DNA of 64,000 nucleotides, taken from positions 620,001 to 684,000 of the forward strand of contig CAINNJ010000004.1 in assembly GCA_903851195.1 (NCBI GenBank), written 5' to 3'. Of this stretch, positions 35,254 to 44,320 are shown in pieces; position 1 is the stretch's first letter; each line of letters begins with the position of its first letter. This stretch comes from an uncultured Acidobacteriia bacterium. Lineage in GTDB: Bacteria; Acidobacteriota; Terriglobia; Bryobacterales; Bryobacteraceae. Under the pieces are notes generated by a model. It saw nothing but the letters and a program-made list of their open reading frames with translations. It was not told where the DNA came from and did not search any database. The position numbers and the translations under genes are program-made.

Positions 35254-35397
35254 TCAGTCGGAAACGGGGTGCGGCCTGTCCCCGGAATTTTGCGCGGGGA
35301 GCGGCGCCAGCAGCGACAGACCGAGCAGGATGCCGAGCAGGGCAGCGGCGAGCAGAAAAAAGTGCTTCCAGTTCCGGGGTTCGAGTTGGAGTGTCAT
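35254..35397 (-). CDS. 47-residue single-TM protein
   Basis: A short minus-strand frame encodes a protein with a charged N-terminus, one strongly hydrophobic segment (about 13-32, LLAAALLGILLGLSLLAPL-like) and a polar tail. No SD, but TATCGT ends eight bases before the ATG, like other genes here. It is convergent to the NadD-like gene; the plus-strand frame over the same bases (35228-35476) lacks protein-like composition. Confidence 0.45.
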   Translation of the reverse strand: MTLQLEPRNWKHFFLLAAALLGILLGLSLLAPLPAQNSGDRPHPVSD

Positions 35398-35405
35398 CGG
35401 CACTT

Positions 35406-35411
35406 ACGATA
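35406..35411 (-). promoter_or_regulatory. candidate -10 element of the 47-residue gene
   Basis: TATCGT on the minus strand ends eight bases before the ATG at 35397. No -35 is evident. Confidence 0.3.
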
Positions 35412-35525
35412 AAACGCAGTTGCCGGGAAAAAGTTACTGTTCCGCGCGCCGCGATTTGCGCGTCTCCGGGTTATGAGGTATTTTAATGGACGGTCGGCAA
35501 GTTTAATTGCTTTCGAGGTGTCCGT

Positions 35526-35738
35526 TTGAGCGATTTCGTGAGCGCCGCCTGGCCGGTCGCGGCCGTTCTGCTGTCGCTTTTCCTGCTCCTGGTGCTGCGC
35601 AGGGTGCTGCTCAGCCGGAGTTGCTGGCGTTGCCGCACTCCGTTATTGCCGAATACTCCTCATCCATTGCTGCTGCATTTCCTGCCGATGACGCGGTGCG
35701 ACCGGTGCGGGGCGTGGCGCGGTTATATTTTGAGGTAG
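35526..35738 (+). CDS. small membrane protein with a CxxC/CxxC zinc knuckle
   Basis: The 70-residue protein has one TM (about 8-25), then CWRC and CDRC pairs separated by ~22 residues, suggesting a small zinc-binding domain. Start TTG 35526 has GAGGTG nearby. The stop TAG shares its G with the GTG start of the VWFA gene (TAGTG), a coupling arrangement that supports both genes being real. Confidence 0.55.
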   Translation: MSDFVSAAWPVAAVLLSLFLLLVLRRVLLSRSCWRCRTPLLPNTPHPLLLHFLPMTRCDRCGAWRGYILR

Positions 35739-36748
35739 TGGCTTCCAAGAAAAGGGCAGCGCCTTCCGGGGAAGACGCGCACGACGGACTCGCTGCCGGC
35801 GGCCAAATCCGCCGGGTTCCTCATTCATTCCGGGCCGGCCTGCGCGCTTTCGGGAAAACCGTCCGGCTTGCGGCGGCTCTGGCCGGGCTGCTTTTGGCGT
35901 GCCTGTTGCCGGCGCAGGACAATGTGTCGTTCCGGTCCGGCGTGGCGCTGGCGCGGGTGGACGCGGAAGTCACCGACGCGAACGGCGGCATTCTGACGGG
36001 ACTGGGAAAAGACGATTTCCGTGTGTCCGACGACGGCGCGGAACAGACGGTGGTCAGTTTCAATTTCGAAGAGGATCCGCTGGATCTGATACTGCTGTTC
36101 GATCTGGCGGGAAGCATGCGCGGAAAAGTGCTGCGGGTGGTCCGGGCGGTGGAACTGGGCTTCCACGAGCTGAAATCCGGAGACCGGGTTTCGGTGATGA
36201 CGTATGGACCGGGCGCGACCGAAGTGCTGCCGTTTACGACGAACCTGGACGCGGTGAACCAGGCGATCGTGCTGAAGGTGGTGAACGAGCACTTTGGCGG
36301 GAATTCCGGGCCGGAGATGGCGGCGGCGGAGTTGGCGAAGCGTTTCCGGCGCGAGGCGAAGTCGCGGCGGCGGCGCGCGGTGCTGGTGATATCGGATAGG
36401 CCGGGGGCGGCGGGGATGGAGGGCACGGCGGCCGCAGCGGTGCGGGAACTGTGGCTGGCCGACGCGGTGCTGGGCGAGCTGGTGATCGGGCGAGGGGAAG
36501 AGGTCCGCGTGCAGGGAACGAGCGCGATGGCGGAGAAGACGGGCGGACCGACGGTGCTGGCGGGAGATCCGGGCGCGGCGTTTCAGCGGGCCGTGCGGCT
36601 GCTGCGCCGAAGGTACGCGCTGTATTACGCGCCGCCGGGAACCCGGCCGGGCGCGGAACACCAGGTGGACGTCCGGCTGTCGGCGGCGGCGCTGCGGAGG
36701 TTTCCGGGAGCGCGGGTGCGGGCCCGGACGGGTTATATCGCGCCGTAA
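35738..36748 (+). CDS. VWFA-related acidobacterial protein
   Basis: The 336-residue exported protein has a hydrophobic export segment (about 45-60), then a beta-rich unit (VALARVDAEVTDANGGILTGLGKDDFRVSDDGAEQTV, the hallmark of this family, split over several strands). A VWA domain follows with LILLFDLAGSMRG, in which DLAGS is a variant of the DxSxS metal motif. GTG 35738 was chosen over an upstream in-frame start (35507) because the earlier part overlaps the small zinc-knuckle gene and looks non-coding. The ligand is unknown. Confidence 0.75.
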   Translation: MASKKRAAPSGEDAHDGLAAGGQIRRVPHSFRAGLRAFGKTVRLAAALAGLLLACLLPAQDNVSFRSGVALARVDAEVTDANGGILTGLGKDDFRVSDDGAEQTVVSFNFEEDPLDLILLFDLAGSMRGKVLRVVRAVELGFHELKSGDRVSVMTYGPGATEVLPFTTNLDAVNQAIVLKVVNEHFGGNSGPEMAAAELAKRFRREAKSRRRRAVLVISDRPGAAGMEGTAAAAVRELWLADAVLGELVIGRGEEVRVQGTSAMAEKTGGPTVLAGDPGAAFQRAVRLLRRRYALYYAPPGTRPGAEHQVDVRLSAAALRRFPGARVRARTGYIAP

Positions 36749-36751
36749 CCC

Positions 36752-37522
36752 CTACGCCAGAAGGCCGGACACCTCTTCGCGGCCGATTCCGGCCGGCAGG
36801 CGGACGGTTCGGTGGATGTTCAGGTCGGTTTCAAAGGGGCGGCGGCGAACGCCGGGCAGGGGCAGAACCGGAGCGGCCGAATGCAAGGTGTAGCCTTCGC
36901 GCCAACCGGTGCGAATAGCCGCCCATAAGACAGTAAAAAACAATTCGGCGGGGTGTTGGCCTTCGGTGAGTCCAAAAGCGAAGGCCTGCGGCGCCGAAGT
37001 CCGATGCAGTTTGCGGAGGGCGGCGAAGGCGGCCGGGAGAGCGGCGGCCGGTTCATCCGCCTGAATGAGCAGCACCGGGCGGCTTCCGGCGGCACGGGGC
37101 TGGAAGGCCTTCTCGACCTGGTCGGAGAAGGTGCTCAGGCGCGCTTCATCGGCGGGGGTGAAGGGAACGGCGTTCAGCACCACTTCGAGATCTTTGATGA
37201 AAGTCCGGCCGATGAGGATGGCGCCGGGGAACAAGCCGCTGGACGGAGTGGAGGCGGGGGCGACGCGCAGCAGGAAGGGCGCGCCGTCCGCCGCATCGAC
37301 GCAGATGTAGAAAGCCGAGGGGTGGACGGGATCGCGCTCGAGCGAGGGGAAATGCGGGGTCATGGCCTCGAACGGGATGGCGGCGGCGCGGGCCGCGAGG
37401 CGGGCGCGATACTCGTCCGTCAGCGGTTTGAGCGGGGCGCCGGCGGGCTGGCTCAGAAGGACGCCGGCAAGGGCGGAGGCGTCACCCAGGCGGAGCGGCA
37501 GATCGAAAAGAGCGGGAGTCAC
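36752..37522 (-). CDS. hypothetical protein
   Basis: The 256-residue soluble protein is not recognised. It has FYICVDAADGAPFLLRVAP and a roughly symmetrical alpha/beta pattern, and no signal peptide or TM segment. GTG 37522 is preferred; a longer frame from 37633 would overlap the JAMM-like gene and add an Arg-rich segment unlike the rest. It follows the JAMM-like gene by 31 bases, so it probably belongs to the same operon. Confidence 0.55.
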   Translation of the reverse strand: MTPALFDLPLRLGDASALAGVLLSQPAGAPLKPLTDEYRARLAARAAAIPFEAMTPHFPSLERDPVHPSAFYICVDAADGAPFLLRVAPASTPSSGLFPGAILIGRTFIKDLEVVLNAVPFTPADEARLSTFSDQVEKAFQPRAAGSRPVLLIQADEPAAALPAAFAALRKLHRTSAPQAFAFGLTEGQHPAELFFTVLWAAIRTGWREGYTLHSAAPVLPLPGVRRRPFETDLNIHRTVRLPAGIGREEVSGLLA

Positions 37523-37553
37523 GTTTTCAGTATCCCGAAGAGGAGTCTCTGTA

Positions 37554-38687
37554 TCACGGCGCCGCCTTCGGAGGCGCGGCGGGTGGCGCAGAGGGTGAAG
37601 CCGGGGGCGCGACCGGTTCGAGGAACGTCGCAATGGCGCGGCGATCCCCGATGCGAAGGGTTCCCGTCACGCGGCCGGATTTGCGCGGGTAGATCAACAC
37701 GCCGGCGTCGAGTCTTTGCGGGGTGAGCGGAAAGGTGCGCAGGTCGCCGCCATCGTTGACGAGGAGCACGGCGGCGTCTTGTCCGCGGAGGGCATCCGGG
37801 TTCCAGTGAAAGGTCACCTGGCCCTGCTTTTCGGCGACTTCGAGTTGCAGGGGAGGCGGGGGATTCCAGGTGTCCCGCGTGAACCAGGCCGCCGCGCCGC
37901 TGCCGGCAGCGAGAAGCAAAAGAGGGATAGCCCAGCGGAGCCACGCCCCCTGGCGCGGGGCGGGATGCGGCGGGACACCGAACAGCGGGGCCCGGAAAGC
38001 GGCCGGCGCGGCAGCGGCAGGAACGGGAGCGGGCGGCGGGAGAAAAGTCTCGGGAGCGGGGGCTTCCATAGCGGGGAGAGCGCCGGAGGCGGGGAGCGAG
38101 ATCGGCGCGACCGGAATTTCCGGTTCCGGAGCGAGTGTCGAGGGGATGTCGTCGACTTCGGCCGGATGCAGTTCGATGCCCGGTCCGGTGACGGAGAGTC
38201 CGCCGTTGCGATAGATGAGTTCCGCGCGGGACGGCTCCGCCATGCTGGGCCGGAGTTCGAGCAGGATTTGCCAGGGTTCCGGACAAAGCAGGGTGTAGAG
38301 TTGCTCGATTTCGAGGCTGCGTTTCTGCTGGGAGCGGGTCCGGGAATAATAGAAGCCGATGACGGCGAGTTCGCGTTCGGGGCGCGTCAGTTCGATCGCT
38401 TCGCGCACTTCGTCCGGGGAAAGATTAAACGATGGCCCCTGCGCGTGGGAGCAGGGGATGGGAAGGGAATCAAGAATCCGGAGTGAGGTTTTGGCGCCGG
38501 ACTTTTCCCGGGTTCCGAGCAAGAGTCCGCCAATTCCCATACCGATTCGGGGCAGAGCGATGAGGCCTTCGAGGGCGTCCAGCCGGAGCTTTTCAAGAGC
38601 TTCGGGAGCGTACCCGACAATCACGTTTCCCGTGCCGGCCGGCCACGGGAGAATTGTCGGCGAGGTAATGACTGGATTTTCCGGCAC
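37554..38687 (-). CDS. membrane protein with a degenerate JAB/MPN-like N-terminal domain
   Basis: The 377-residue protein has an N-terminal domain (about 25-165) that reads like a JAMM fold: ALPRIGMGIGGLLLG, FNLSPDEVREAIE and VIGFYYSRTRSQ, where the usual HxHP zinc motif is replaced by YYSRT. It would be metal-free and non-catalytic. A Pro/Ala-rich linker, one TM (about 252-272) and a beta domain (about 280-355) follow, ending in a Pro/Ala tail. Start GTG 38687. Divergent from the GAF gene, with overlapping -10 boxes. Confidence 0.6.
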   Translation of the reverse strand: MPENPVITSPTILPWPAGTGNVIVGYAPEALEKLRLDALEGLIALPRIGMGIGGLLLGTREKSGAKTSLRILDSLPIPCSHAQGPSFNLSPDEVREAIELTRPERELAVIGFYYSRTRSQQKRSLEIEQLYTLLCPEPWQILLELRPSMAEPSRAELIYRNGGLSVTGPGIELHPAEVDDIPSTLAPEPEIPVAPISLPASGALPAMEAPAPETFLPPPAPVPAAAAPAAFRAPLFGVPPHPAPRQGAWLRWAIPLLLLAAGSGAAAWFTRDTWNPPPPLQLEVAEKQGQVTFHWNPDALRGQDAAVLLVNDGGDLRTFPLTPQRLDAGVLIYPRKSGRVTGTLRIGDRRAIATFLEPVAPPASPSAPPAAPPKAAP

Positions 38688-38696
38688 TTAGCTCAG

Positions 38697-38704
38697 ACTA
38701 TAAT
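38697..38704. promoter_or_regulatory. overlapping divergent -10 elements
   Basis: Plus-strand TATAAT (38699-38704) ends six bases before the GAF gene's GTG. Minus-strand TATAGT (reverse complement of 38697-38702) ends nine bases before the JAMM-like gene's GTG. Both promoters cannot be open at once. Confidence 0.45.
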
Positions 38705-38710
38705 GAAACC

Positions 38711-39331
38711 GTGGCGAAGGCAAAAGACCTGGAGTCCCGCCTGGAGCGGATCGAGCAGCAACTGCGGCTGTTTCAGAAGGTTAGCCGCTTTATGGTGCGG
38801 GACATGAGTCTCACGGAGGTCCTGCACGGGATTGTCGCGCTGGTGGTGGAGTTTACGCAGTGCGATTCCTGCCTGGTTTACCTTTGCGACCGGGACGATT
38901 TGATCCTGTGCGCGTCGAATGCGCATCACGAGGCGGAAATCGGCCGGGTGCGGCTGAAGCTGAACGAAGGTCTGACCGGCTGGGTGGCGCGGGAGAGGCG
39001 CCTGCTGGCGATCTCGCGCGAGGCGTATAAAGATCCCCGATTCAAGTACTTCGGCGAGCTTCCTGAAGACGCTTTCGAGGCCTTTCTTTCGGCGCCCGTG
39101 ATTGCGCGGAACAAGGTTGTCGGGGTGATCAACGTGCAGCACCGGGCGGTTCATCAGCATACCGGGGGCGAGATGGAAGTGCTGACCACGCTGGGTGAAC
39201 AGGTGGGATGCGCGCTGGCGCTGGCGCGGATTGCGCCGCACATGATCGATTCGATTAACCACGCGGAACTGGTGCTCTCTTCGATGGGCCCGTTCGGTCA
39301 GAATCCGGCGGGGCTGCGCAACCGCAACTAG
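38711..39331 (+). CDS. GAF domain protein
   Basis: The 206-residue soluble protein has an N-terminal coiled coil (about 1-25) and a GAF domain (about 40-180) with GLTGWVARERRLLAI and SAPVIARNKVVGVINVQH, as in PtsP-like sensors. No output domain is present, so it probably relays a small-molecule signal through protein contact. GTG start with TATAAT six bases upstream and no Shine-Dalgarno. Confidence 0.8.
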   Translation: MAKAKDLESRLERIEQQLRLFQKVSRFMVRDMSLTEVLHGIVALVVEFTQCDSCLVYLCDRDDLILCASNAHHEAEIGRVRLKLNEGLTGWVARERRLLAISREAYKDPRFKYFGELPEDAFEAFLSAPVIARNKVVGVINVQHRAVHQHTGGEMEVLTTLGEQVGCALALARIAPHMIDSINHAELVLSSMGPFGQNPAGLRNRN

Positions 39332-39334
39332 AGT
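39329..39334 (+). promoter_or_regulatory. candidate -10 of the Ycf48-like gene
   Basis: TAGAGT, whose TAG is also the stop of the GAF gene, ends six bases before the ATG at 39341. No ribosome site is seen. Confidence 0.35.
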
Positions 39335-39340
39335 GACGGC

Positions 39341-40441
39341 ATGATTCGAATTTCCCGTTTGTCATTGCTGCTGGTGAGCGGCGCCGCTTGTCTGGCGCAA
39401 CCTCACTGGGATATCCAGTATCGGTACCGGCAGATCGACAGCACGCTGACGATCAGCGATTTCGCGTTCCCGTCGGAAAAACGGGGCATCGCGTGCGGGT
39501 TTACCACGGACCGGAAAGACAAAGACAAGCCGCTGGTGCTGATTACCAGCGACGGTGGGGAACACTGGACGGAGACGCCGATCAAGGAAGCCGGGATTTC
39601 GCTGTTCTTTCTGGACGATTCCACGGGCTGGATGATTACGGAGAAGGGCGTCTGGACGACGGCGGAATCGGGACGGACCTGGACCAAACTGAAACAGGCG
39701 CCTTCCGGGCTGCTCCGGATCTGGTTTCTGGACCGGCAGCACGGATTCGCGGCGGGGCTGCAGAAGCGCGTGTTCGAGACGCTGGACGGCGGGGAGAGCT
39801 GGGCGCCGCTGCCCATTGTGAAGGAAGTCCAGGGGGACCCGGTTTACACCACGTTCGGCGAGATTTCGTTCGCGGAAAATAAAGGAATTATTTCCGGCTG
39901 GAATATTCCGCCGCGGCGCGGAGGACCGGACTGGATGGAACCGGAACGGGCGGGCGCCCGCCGGCAGGTGCCGCATTACGGTGTGCTGCTGCAAACCGCC
40001 GATGGCGGGAAAAAGTGGACGAAAAGCGAGGCCTCGGTGTTCGGGCAGGTGACGCGGATCAGTCTGACGGCGCAGGGTACGGGACTGGGACTGATTCAGT
40101 TCCGGGACGTCTTCGATTTTCCCAGCGAAGTGATGAAAATCGACATCCATACCGGAAAGAGCACGCGGGCGTTCCGCGCGAAAGACCGGTCGATCACGGA
40201 TGTGCGGCTGTTCAGCGGCTCGACCACGGCGATCATCGCGGGTTTTGAGCCGTCGGGGCCGGTTTACGACAGTCCGATTCCCGGCAAGCTGAAGATTCTG
40301 ACCAGCGACGACCTGGAGAAGTGGACCGAGATGACGGTGGATTACCGGGCGGTGGCGCGGACCGCGATGATCGCGGGGCCGGACGAAAAGCATCTCTGGG
40401 TGGCGACCGACACCGGGATGATTCTGAAGCTGACTCCGTAG
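39341..40441 (+). CDS. exported Ycf48/BNR-type beta-propeller protein
   Basis: The 366-residue protein has a signal peptide (about 1-19) and Asp-box-like repeats TSDGGEHW, TAESGRTW, TLDGGESW and TADGGKKW spread through a propeller, like Ycf48/HCF136 and related stress-response proteins. It probably binds or scaffolds other exported proteins. Its neighbours (GAF upstream, kinase convergent downstream) give no clear clue. Confidence 0.75.
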   Translation: MIRISRLSLLLVSGAACLAQPHWDIQYRYRQIDSTLTISDFAFPSEKRGIACGFTTDRKDKDKPLVLITSDGGEHWTETPIKEAGISLFFLDDSTGWMITEKGVWTTAESGRTWTKLKQAPSGLLRIWFLDRQHGFAAGLQKRVFETLDGGESWAPLPIVKEVQGDPVYTTFGEISFAENKGIISGWNIPPRRGGPDWMEPERAGARRQVPHYGVLLQTADGGKKWTKSEASVFGQVTRISLTAQGTGLGLIQFRDVFDFPSEVMKIDIHTGKSTRAFRAKDRSITDVRLFSGSTTAIIAGFEPSGPVYDSPIPGKLKILTSDDLEKWTEMTVDYRAVARTAMIAGPDEKHLWVATDTGMILKLTP

Positions 40442-40445
40442 CCGC

Positions 40446-42944
40446 TCAGGGCGTCGCGGGGGCCGCGGGGGCTGGATTTTCTGCGAGGCGCCGCGCATAG
40501 TCTTTGGCGCGATTTAGTTCGTCGCGCCAGGTGACCTGTTTCGGATCGTCGGCGCGCAGGGCTTCCAGAATCTCCACGGATCGTTTCAGCAGCGCCGGAT
40601 CGCGACCGATGGCTCCCGTATAGAGCAGAGCTCTCGCGAGGTCCGCTTTCGCTTTGCGGTTGGACGGGTCGGCGGCGCTCAGCTGTTCATAGATGACGAG
40701 GGCTTTCCGGCAAGACTCGAGCGCGGCCGGGATGTCGTTGAGGTTCTCTTCCCACGGGGATGCCAGAACCGCGGCGATGCGCAGATGCGCGCTGGCGACG
40801 CCGGTCTGACTCAGCACCTCGTGGGGATCCTGCTCGGCCAACTTCTCCCGAATGGCCAGACTGCGCCGGAACTGTTCCAGACCTTCGCGGAGGCGATGGG
40901 AGACCGTCAGAGAACGCGCCAGGGCACCGATGGCGGTGGCCAGGCCGAGGCTACTCTCCCGGTTGGCGTGATTCATGACGCTGACCCGCTCATAGGCGCG
41001 CACTTCAGCCTGGACGTGTTCGACCGCGGAGGGATCGTGCAGCTTCTCCAGGGTCATGCCGAGGTTGTGCTCGATCATGCCGGTCTGGACCACCGCGACC
41101 GGGTCGTGGGGAAACTCCCGCGCCAGGGTATGCGCGATCGCGAGCGCGCCCCGGTATTCCTTCAGGGCGGCTCCGGTGTCGCCCTGGGATTCGAGTAAGA
41201 TTCCGACGCGCTGGCGAAAACCAAGATCCTGCAGCAGTAAATCTCGGTCGGTTTTTCCCGCCGGAGCCAGGCTTTGCAGCTTCGTCAGGAAAATGCGGCC
41301 TTTACGCCATGCATCCAGCGCCCCCTTCGGGTCTCCGAGATTGGGTTTGGCGGGCAGGCCGAGGATGTCGCCGGTTTGGGTGTAGCCCGAAACCAGCATG
41401 GAGAGCAGCGCCGGATCGTCGGCCGCTTCGAGGGCGAGGCGATCCAGATAGCGCATGGTGCTCGCGATGATCTCACGGCGCGCTTCGAGGGCGCCGGCAA
41501 GGTGTCCGAGTGTTTCCTGCACCTCGAACAGAGAGTGGCGGCTGAGATCGAGCATGTCGATCAAACGCTTTTGGGCCGAGGCGCGGGCGGCGTCGGCCTC
41601 TTTCGCCCGTTCGATGGCGACGGCTTCGGAGGCGATTGCCCGTTCGCGCTGCTGGTTGGCCGCCTGGTGTTCCCGCTCGGCGCGAACGCGCTGCGCTTCC
41701 GCAACGCGCAGGGACTGGTTGGCGCGGCTGGCTTCATGCGAGGTGGCGATGACGGCGCCGATGAGAGTGGCGGCGGCGAGAGTGGCGGCGATCACACCGC
41801 CGCGGTTCCGCTGGACGAATTTTCCCGCCCGGTAGCGGAACGTGTCCTCGCGGGCGATCACGGGGCGGCGCTGCAGGTAGCGGAGGATGTCGTCACGGAA
41901 CTGGTCCACCGACTTGTAACGCCGCTCCGGCTCTTTCCGGAGAGCCATGAGGACGATCACGTCGAGATCGCCGGAGAGTTTGTTGTTGCCGCGGAAAGAG
42001 CTGGGACGGGGCGGGGATTCCTCGCAGATCCGGCGCGCCATTTCGAGGGGTTTCGTGGAGTCGAATTCGAAGGGTTTGGAGCCGGTCAGCAGCTGAAAGA
42101 GGAGAATTCCCAGAGAGTAGACGTCGGTGGAGGTGTTGGTGGGCAGCCCGCTCACCTGTTCCGGGCTGGCGTAATCCGGCGTCAGCAACGTGGTGATGGT
42201 GGCGGAGGGGTTCGCCGGGACGGATTCATCGAGAATTTTGGCGATGCCGAAATCGAGCAGAACGGGCTGGCCATCCGGGTTGACCAGGATGTTGGACGGC
42301 TTGAGATCGCGATGGACGATCAGGTTTCGATGCGCGTAGGCGACGGCTTCGCAGACTTTTCCGAAGAGTTCGCAGCGGGCGTCGACGCTCAGGGAACGCC
42401 CGACGCAGAACTGGTCGATCGGAGTGCCTTCGACATATTCCATGACGAAGTAGGGCGTGCCGTCTTCGGTGGCGCCGCCGTCGAGAAGCTTCGCGATGTA
42501 GGGATGGTTGAGCTGGGCGAGAATCTGGCGCTCGCGCAGGAAGCGCCCGATGGCGCCGGTGGAGTCCATACCGTGGCGGATGAACTTGACGGCGACTTTG
42601 CGGTGGAACTGGTCGTCGGCGCGGGAGGCGAGACAGACGGAACCCATGCCGCCGTGGCCGAGGATCTCGGTAATCTCGTAAGCGCCGACGCGAAGGCCGA
42701 GCATCTTTGCGTCGAGGAGCACGCTGGAGGCGCCGGCTTCGAGGATTCGCGCGAGCGGCGAGGAGACGGCACTGTCGAAGCGCAGCAGGGATTCCACCTC
42801 GCCGCGCAGGAGGGGGTCGCCGGAACAGGCGCGATCCAGCAAACGGGACCGTTCTTCCGGGGGCAGTTCCGCCGCGGCGAGAAAAAGTTCCTCAACGGCC
42901 TTCAGATCCTGCAAAATTAACGCGCTCTTTTCGTTGTCAAACAC
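40446..42944 (-). CDS. serine/threonine protein kinase with TM and TPR-like C-terminus
   Basis: The 832-residue PknB-type membrane kinase has a glycine loop GHGGMGSV, catalytic Lys in VAVKF, VHRDLKPSN, DFG and YASPEQ in residues about 75-340. A TM follows near 376-396, a coiled coil to about 470, and a TPR-like helical C-terminus (about 480-810). All catalytic residues are present. Start GTG 42944. It is divergent from the second PEP-CTERM gene. Confidence 0.93.
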   Translation of the reverse strand: MFDNEKSALILQDLKAVEELFLAAAELPPEERSRLLDRACSGDPLLRGEVESLLRFDSAVSSPLARILEAGASSVLLDAKMLGLRVGAYEITEILGHGGMGSVCLASRADDQFHRKVAVKFIRHGMDSTGAIGRFLRERQILAQLNHPYIAKLLDGGATEDGTPYFVMEYVEGTPIDQFCVGRSLSVDARCELFGKVCEAVAYAHRNLIVHRDLKPSNILVNPDGQPVLLDFGIAKILDESVPANPSATITTLLTPDYASPEQVSGLPTNTSTDVYSLGILLFQLLTGSKPFEFDSTKPLEMARRICEESPPRPSSFRGNNKLSGDLDVIVLMALRKEPERRYKSVDQFRDDILRYLQRRPVIAREDTFRYRAGKFVQRNRGGVIAATLAAATLIGAVIATSHEASRANQSLRVAEAQRVRAEREHQAANQQRERAIASEAVAIERAKEADAARASAQKRLIDMLDLSRHSLFEVQETLGHLAGALEARREIIASTMRYLDRLALEAADDPALLSMLVSGYTQTGDILGLPAKPNLGDPKGALDAWRKGRIFLTKLQSLAPAGKTDRDLLLQDLGFRQRVGILLESQGDTGAALKEYRGALAIAHTLAREFPHDPVAVVQTGMIEHNLGMTLEKLHDPSAVEHVQAEVRAYERVSVMNHANRESSLGLATAIGALARSLTVSHRLREGLEQFRRSLAIREKLAEQDPHEVLSQTGVASAHLRIAAVLASPWEENLNDIPAALESCRKALVIYEQLSAADPSNRKAKADLARALLYTGAIGRDPALLKRSVEILEALRADDPKQVTWRDELNRAKDYARRLAENPAPAAPATP

Positions 42945-42961
42945 CTATACTTTAGTTCATC

Positions 42962-42990
42962 CTCCGGATTTTTCGTTGCACTTCGCGGAG
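42962..42990 (+). promoter_or_regulatory. weak SD-masking pair before the second PEP-CTERM gene
   Basis: CTCCG (42962-42966) can pair with CGGAG (42986-42990), which includes the SD of the gene at 43001. Only five pairs, but it echoes the much stronger hairpin at 12620-12675. Confidence 0.3.
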
Positions 42991-43000
42991 CGAAATTCTG

Positions 43001-44320
43001 ATGCCTATGAGAAGCCGAAACTTATCTCTCGCCTGCTGTTTCCTTTGCGTGTCCTGTCAGGCTGGTTCGCTGCAGCTGAACTCGCTTGCACTGGACACGT
43101 CTCTGTTCACGGTCAGCCGGTTTGCCAGCGTACCGGGACCTTTGGCACTGCTCGACCTGCCGGACGGGAGTCTGGCGGTGGGAAGCTATGCGAACGGCAT
43201 TGTGCGCTTTGCGGACAGCAATCATGACGGGGTGGCGGACGGGACGGGAACCACCCTGTATTCCCCGCCGGGAGCGCGGTTGGGACTGGTCCGGGCGGGC
43301 GGTTACGTGATCGACAGCAATTACGGCACGTACTATTCGGGGAGTGTCACGCCGACGATCACGCTGCTGCAGCCGGGCGCAACCGCGGACGCGCCCCTGA
43401 CCGCGGCCGGTTCCCTGCAGTTCGGGTTTCCCTCGAACTGGGAACACAATACGCCGGGAATTGCGACCCGGCCTACTCCGGGGAAGCCCGGCTCCTACGA
43501 TCTGGTATTTAATATCGGGGCGCAGTTCGATCATGAAGCCTCGGTGGGAACGGTTCAGGTGAGCGGGCTGATATCCGGGACTCTGGACGGCGATTCGCTG
43601 TATTCGGTGACGCTCGATCTGAGCGGTTCTCAGCCGGCCGCGTCGAACCTGCATAAGGTCGCGAGCGGGATCCGGAACGTGATCGGGATGGGTTTCCAGC
43701 CGAACACGGGCGATTTTTATTTTCTGGACAACGCGATCGACGGGACGGGGCCACTGGGCGACGAACCACCGCAGGCGGAGGAGATTAACAGGATCGCGGC
43801 GGCGGATTTCGGGACCGGGACGCCGCCGGATTTCGGTTACCCGAGCTGCTATGTGCAGTACCGGACGGGCGCGCAGGTGGGGTCGGGCTGCGTGGCTCCC
43901 TTTTATGCGATTCAGCCGCTGCCGAACGGGACGGCGCTGGGATCGGAAGCGGAAGGCGTGACGTTATTCGATTTTGCGCCGGCGAATTTCCCGGTGGGGT
44001 TCAATAACGGTATTTTCATCGGATTTGCGGGGAAGCCGTACGGGACGGGCGCCGCGAACGAAGAGAATGCGGTGGGATATTACGATTTCAGTTCCGGGAA
44101 CTTTATTCATTTTTCCGAGAACAGCCAGGACGGGGTGTACCAGCCGATTGGAATCCGCGCGACGGCCGATAGTCTTTTTATTGCGGATTACGGGGCGGGA
44201 GTGGTGTATGAGGTGACGGCGGCGGCTCCGGAACCGGCGGCGGCGGCGTTGTGTGTCTCCGGATTGATTCTGGCGTTGCTGAGACGCCGCTCGGGTTGGG
44301 GCCGCCGGACAGAGGCTTGA
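43001..44320 (+). CDS. PEP-CTERM sorted beta-propeller protein
   Basis: The 439-residue exported protein has a signal peptide (about 1-22), an NHL/glucose-dehydrogenase-like propeller in the middle (NVIGMGFQPNTGDFYFLDNAIDGTGP, split over blades) and a standard C-terminal PEP-CTERM signal: APEPAAAAL, a hydrophobic segment and RRRSGWGRR. It should be processed by an exosortase, which is not in the window. GGAG lies ten bases before the ATG. Confidence 0.85.
   Translation: MPMRSRNLSLACCFLCVSCQAGSLQLNSLALDTSLFTVSRFASVPGPLALLDLPDGSLAVGSYANGIVRFADSNHDGVADGTGTTLYSPPGARLGLVRAGGYVIDSNYGTYYSGSVTPTITLLQPGATADAPLTAAGSLQFGFPSNWEHNTPGIATRPTPGKPGSYDLVFNIGAQFDHEASVGTVQVSGLISGTLDGDSLYSVTLDLSGSQPAASNLHKVASGIRNVIGMGFQPNTGDFYFLDNAIDGTGPLGDEPPQAEEINRIAAADFGTGTPPDFGYPSCYVQYRTGAQVGSGCVAPFYAIQPLPNGTALGSEAEGVTLFDFAPANFPVGFNNGIFIGFAGKPYGTGAANEENAVGYYDFSSGNFIHFSENSQDGVYQPIGIRATADSLFIADYGAGVVYEVTAAAPEPAAAALCVSGLILALLRRRSGWGRRTEA

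Noticed and set aside
35228-35476. 82-codon plus-strand frame
   Set aside because: Odd composition, no hydrophobic or motif pattern; the minus-strand 47-residue frame is more protein-like.
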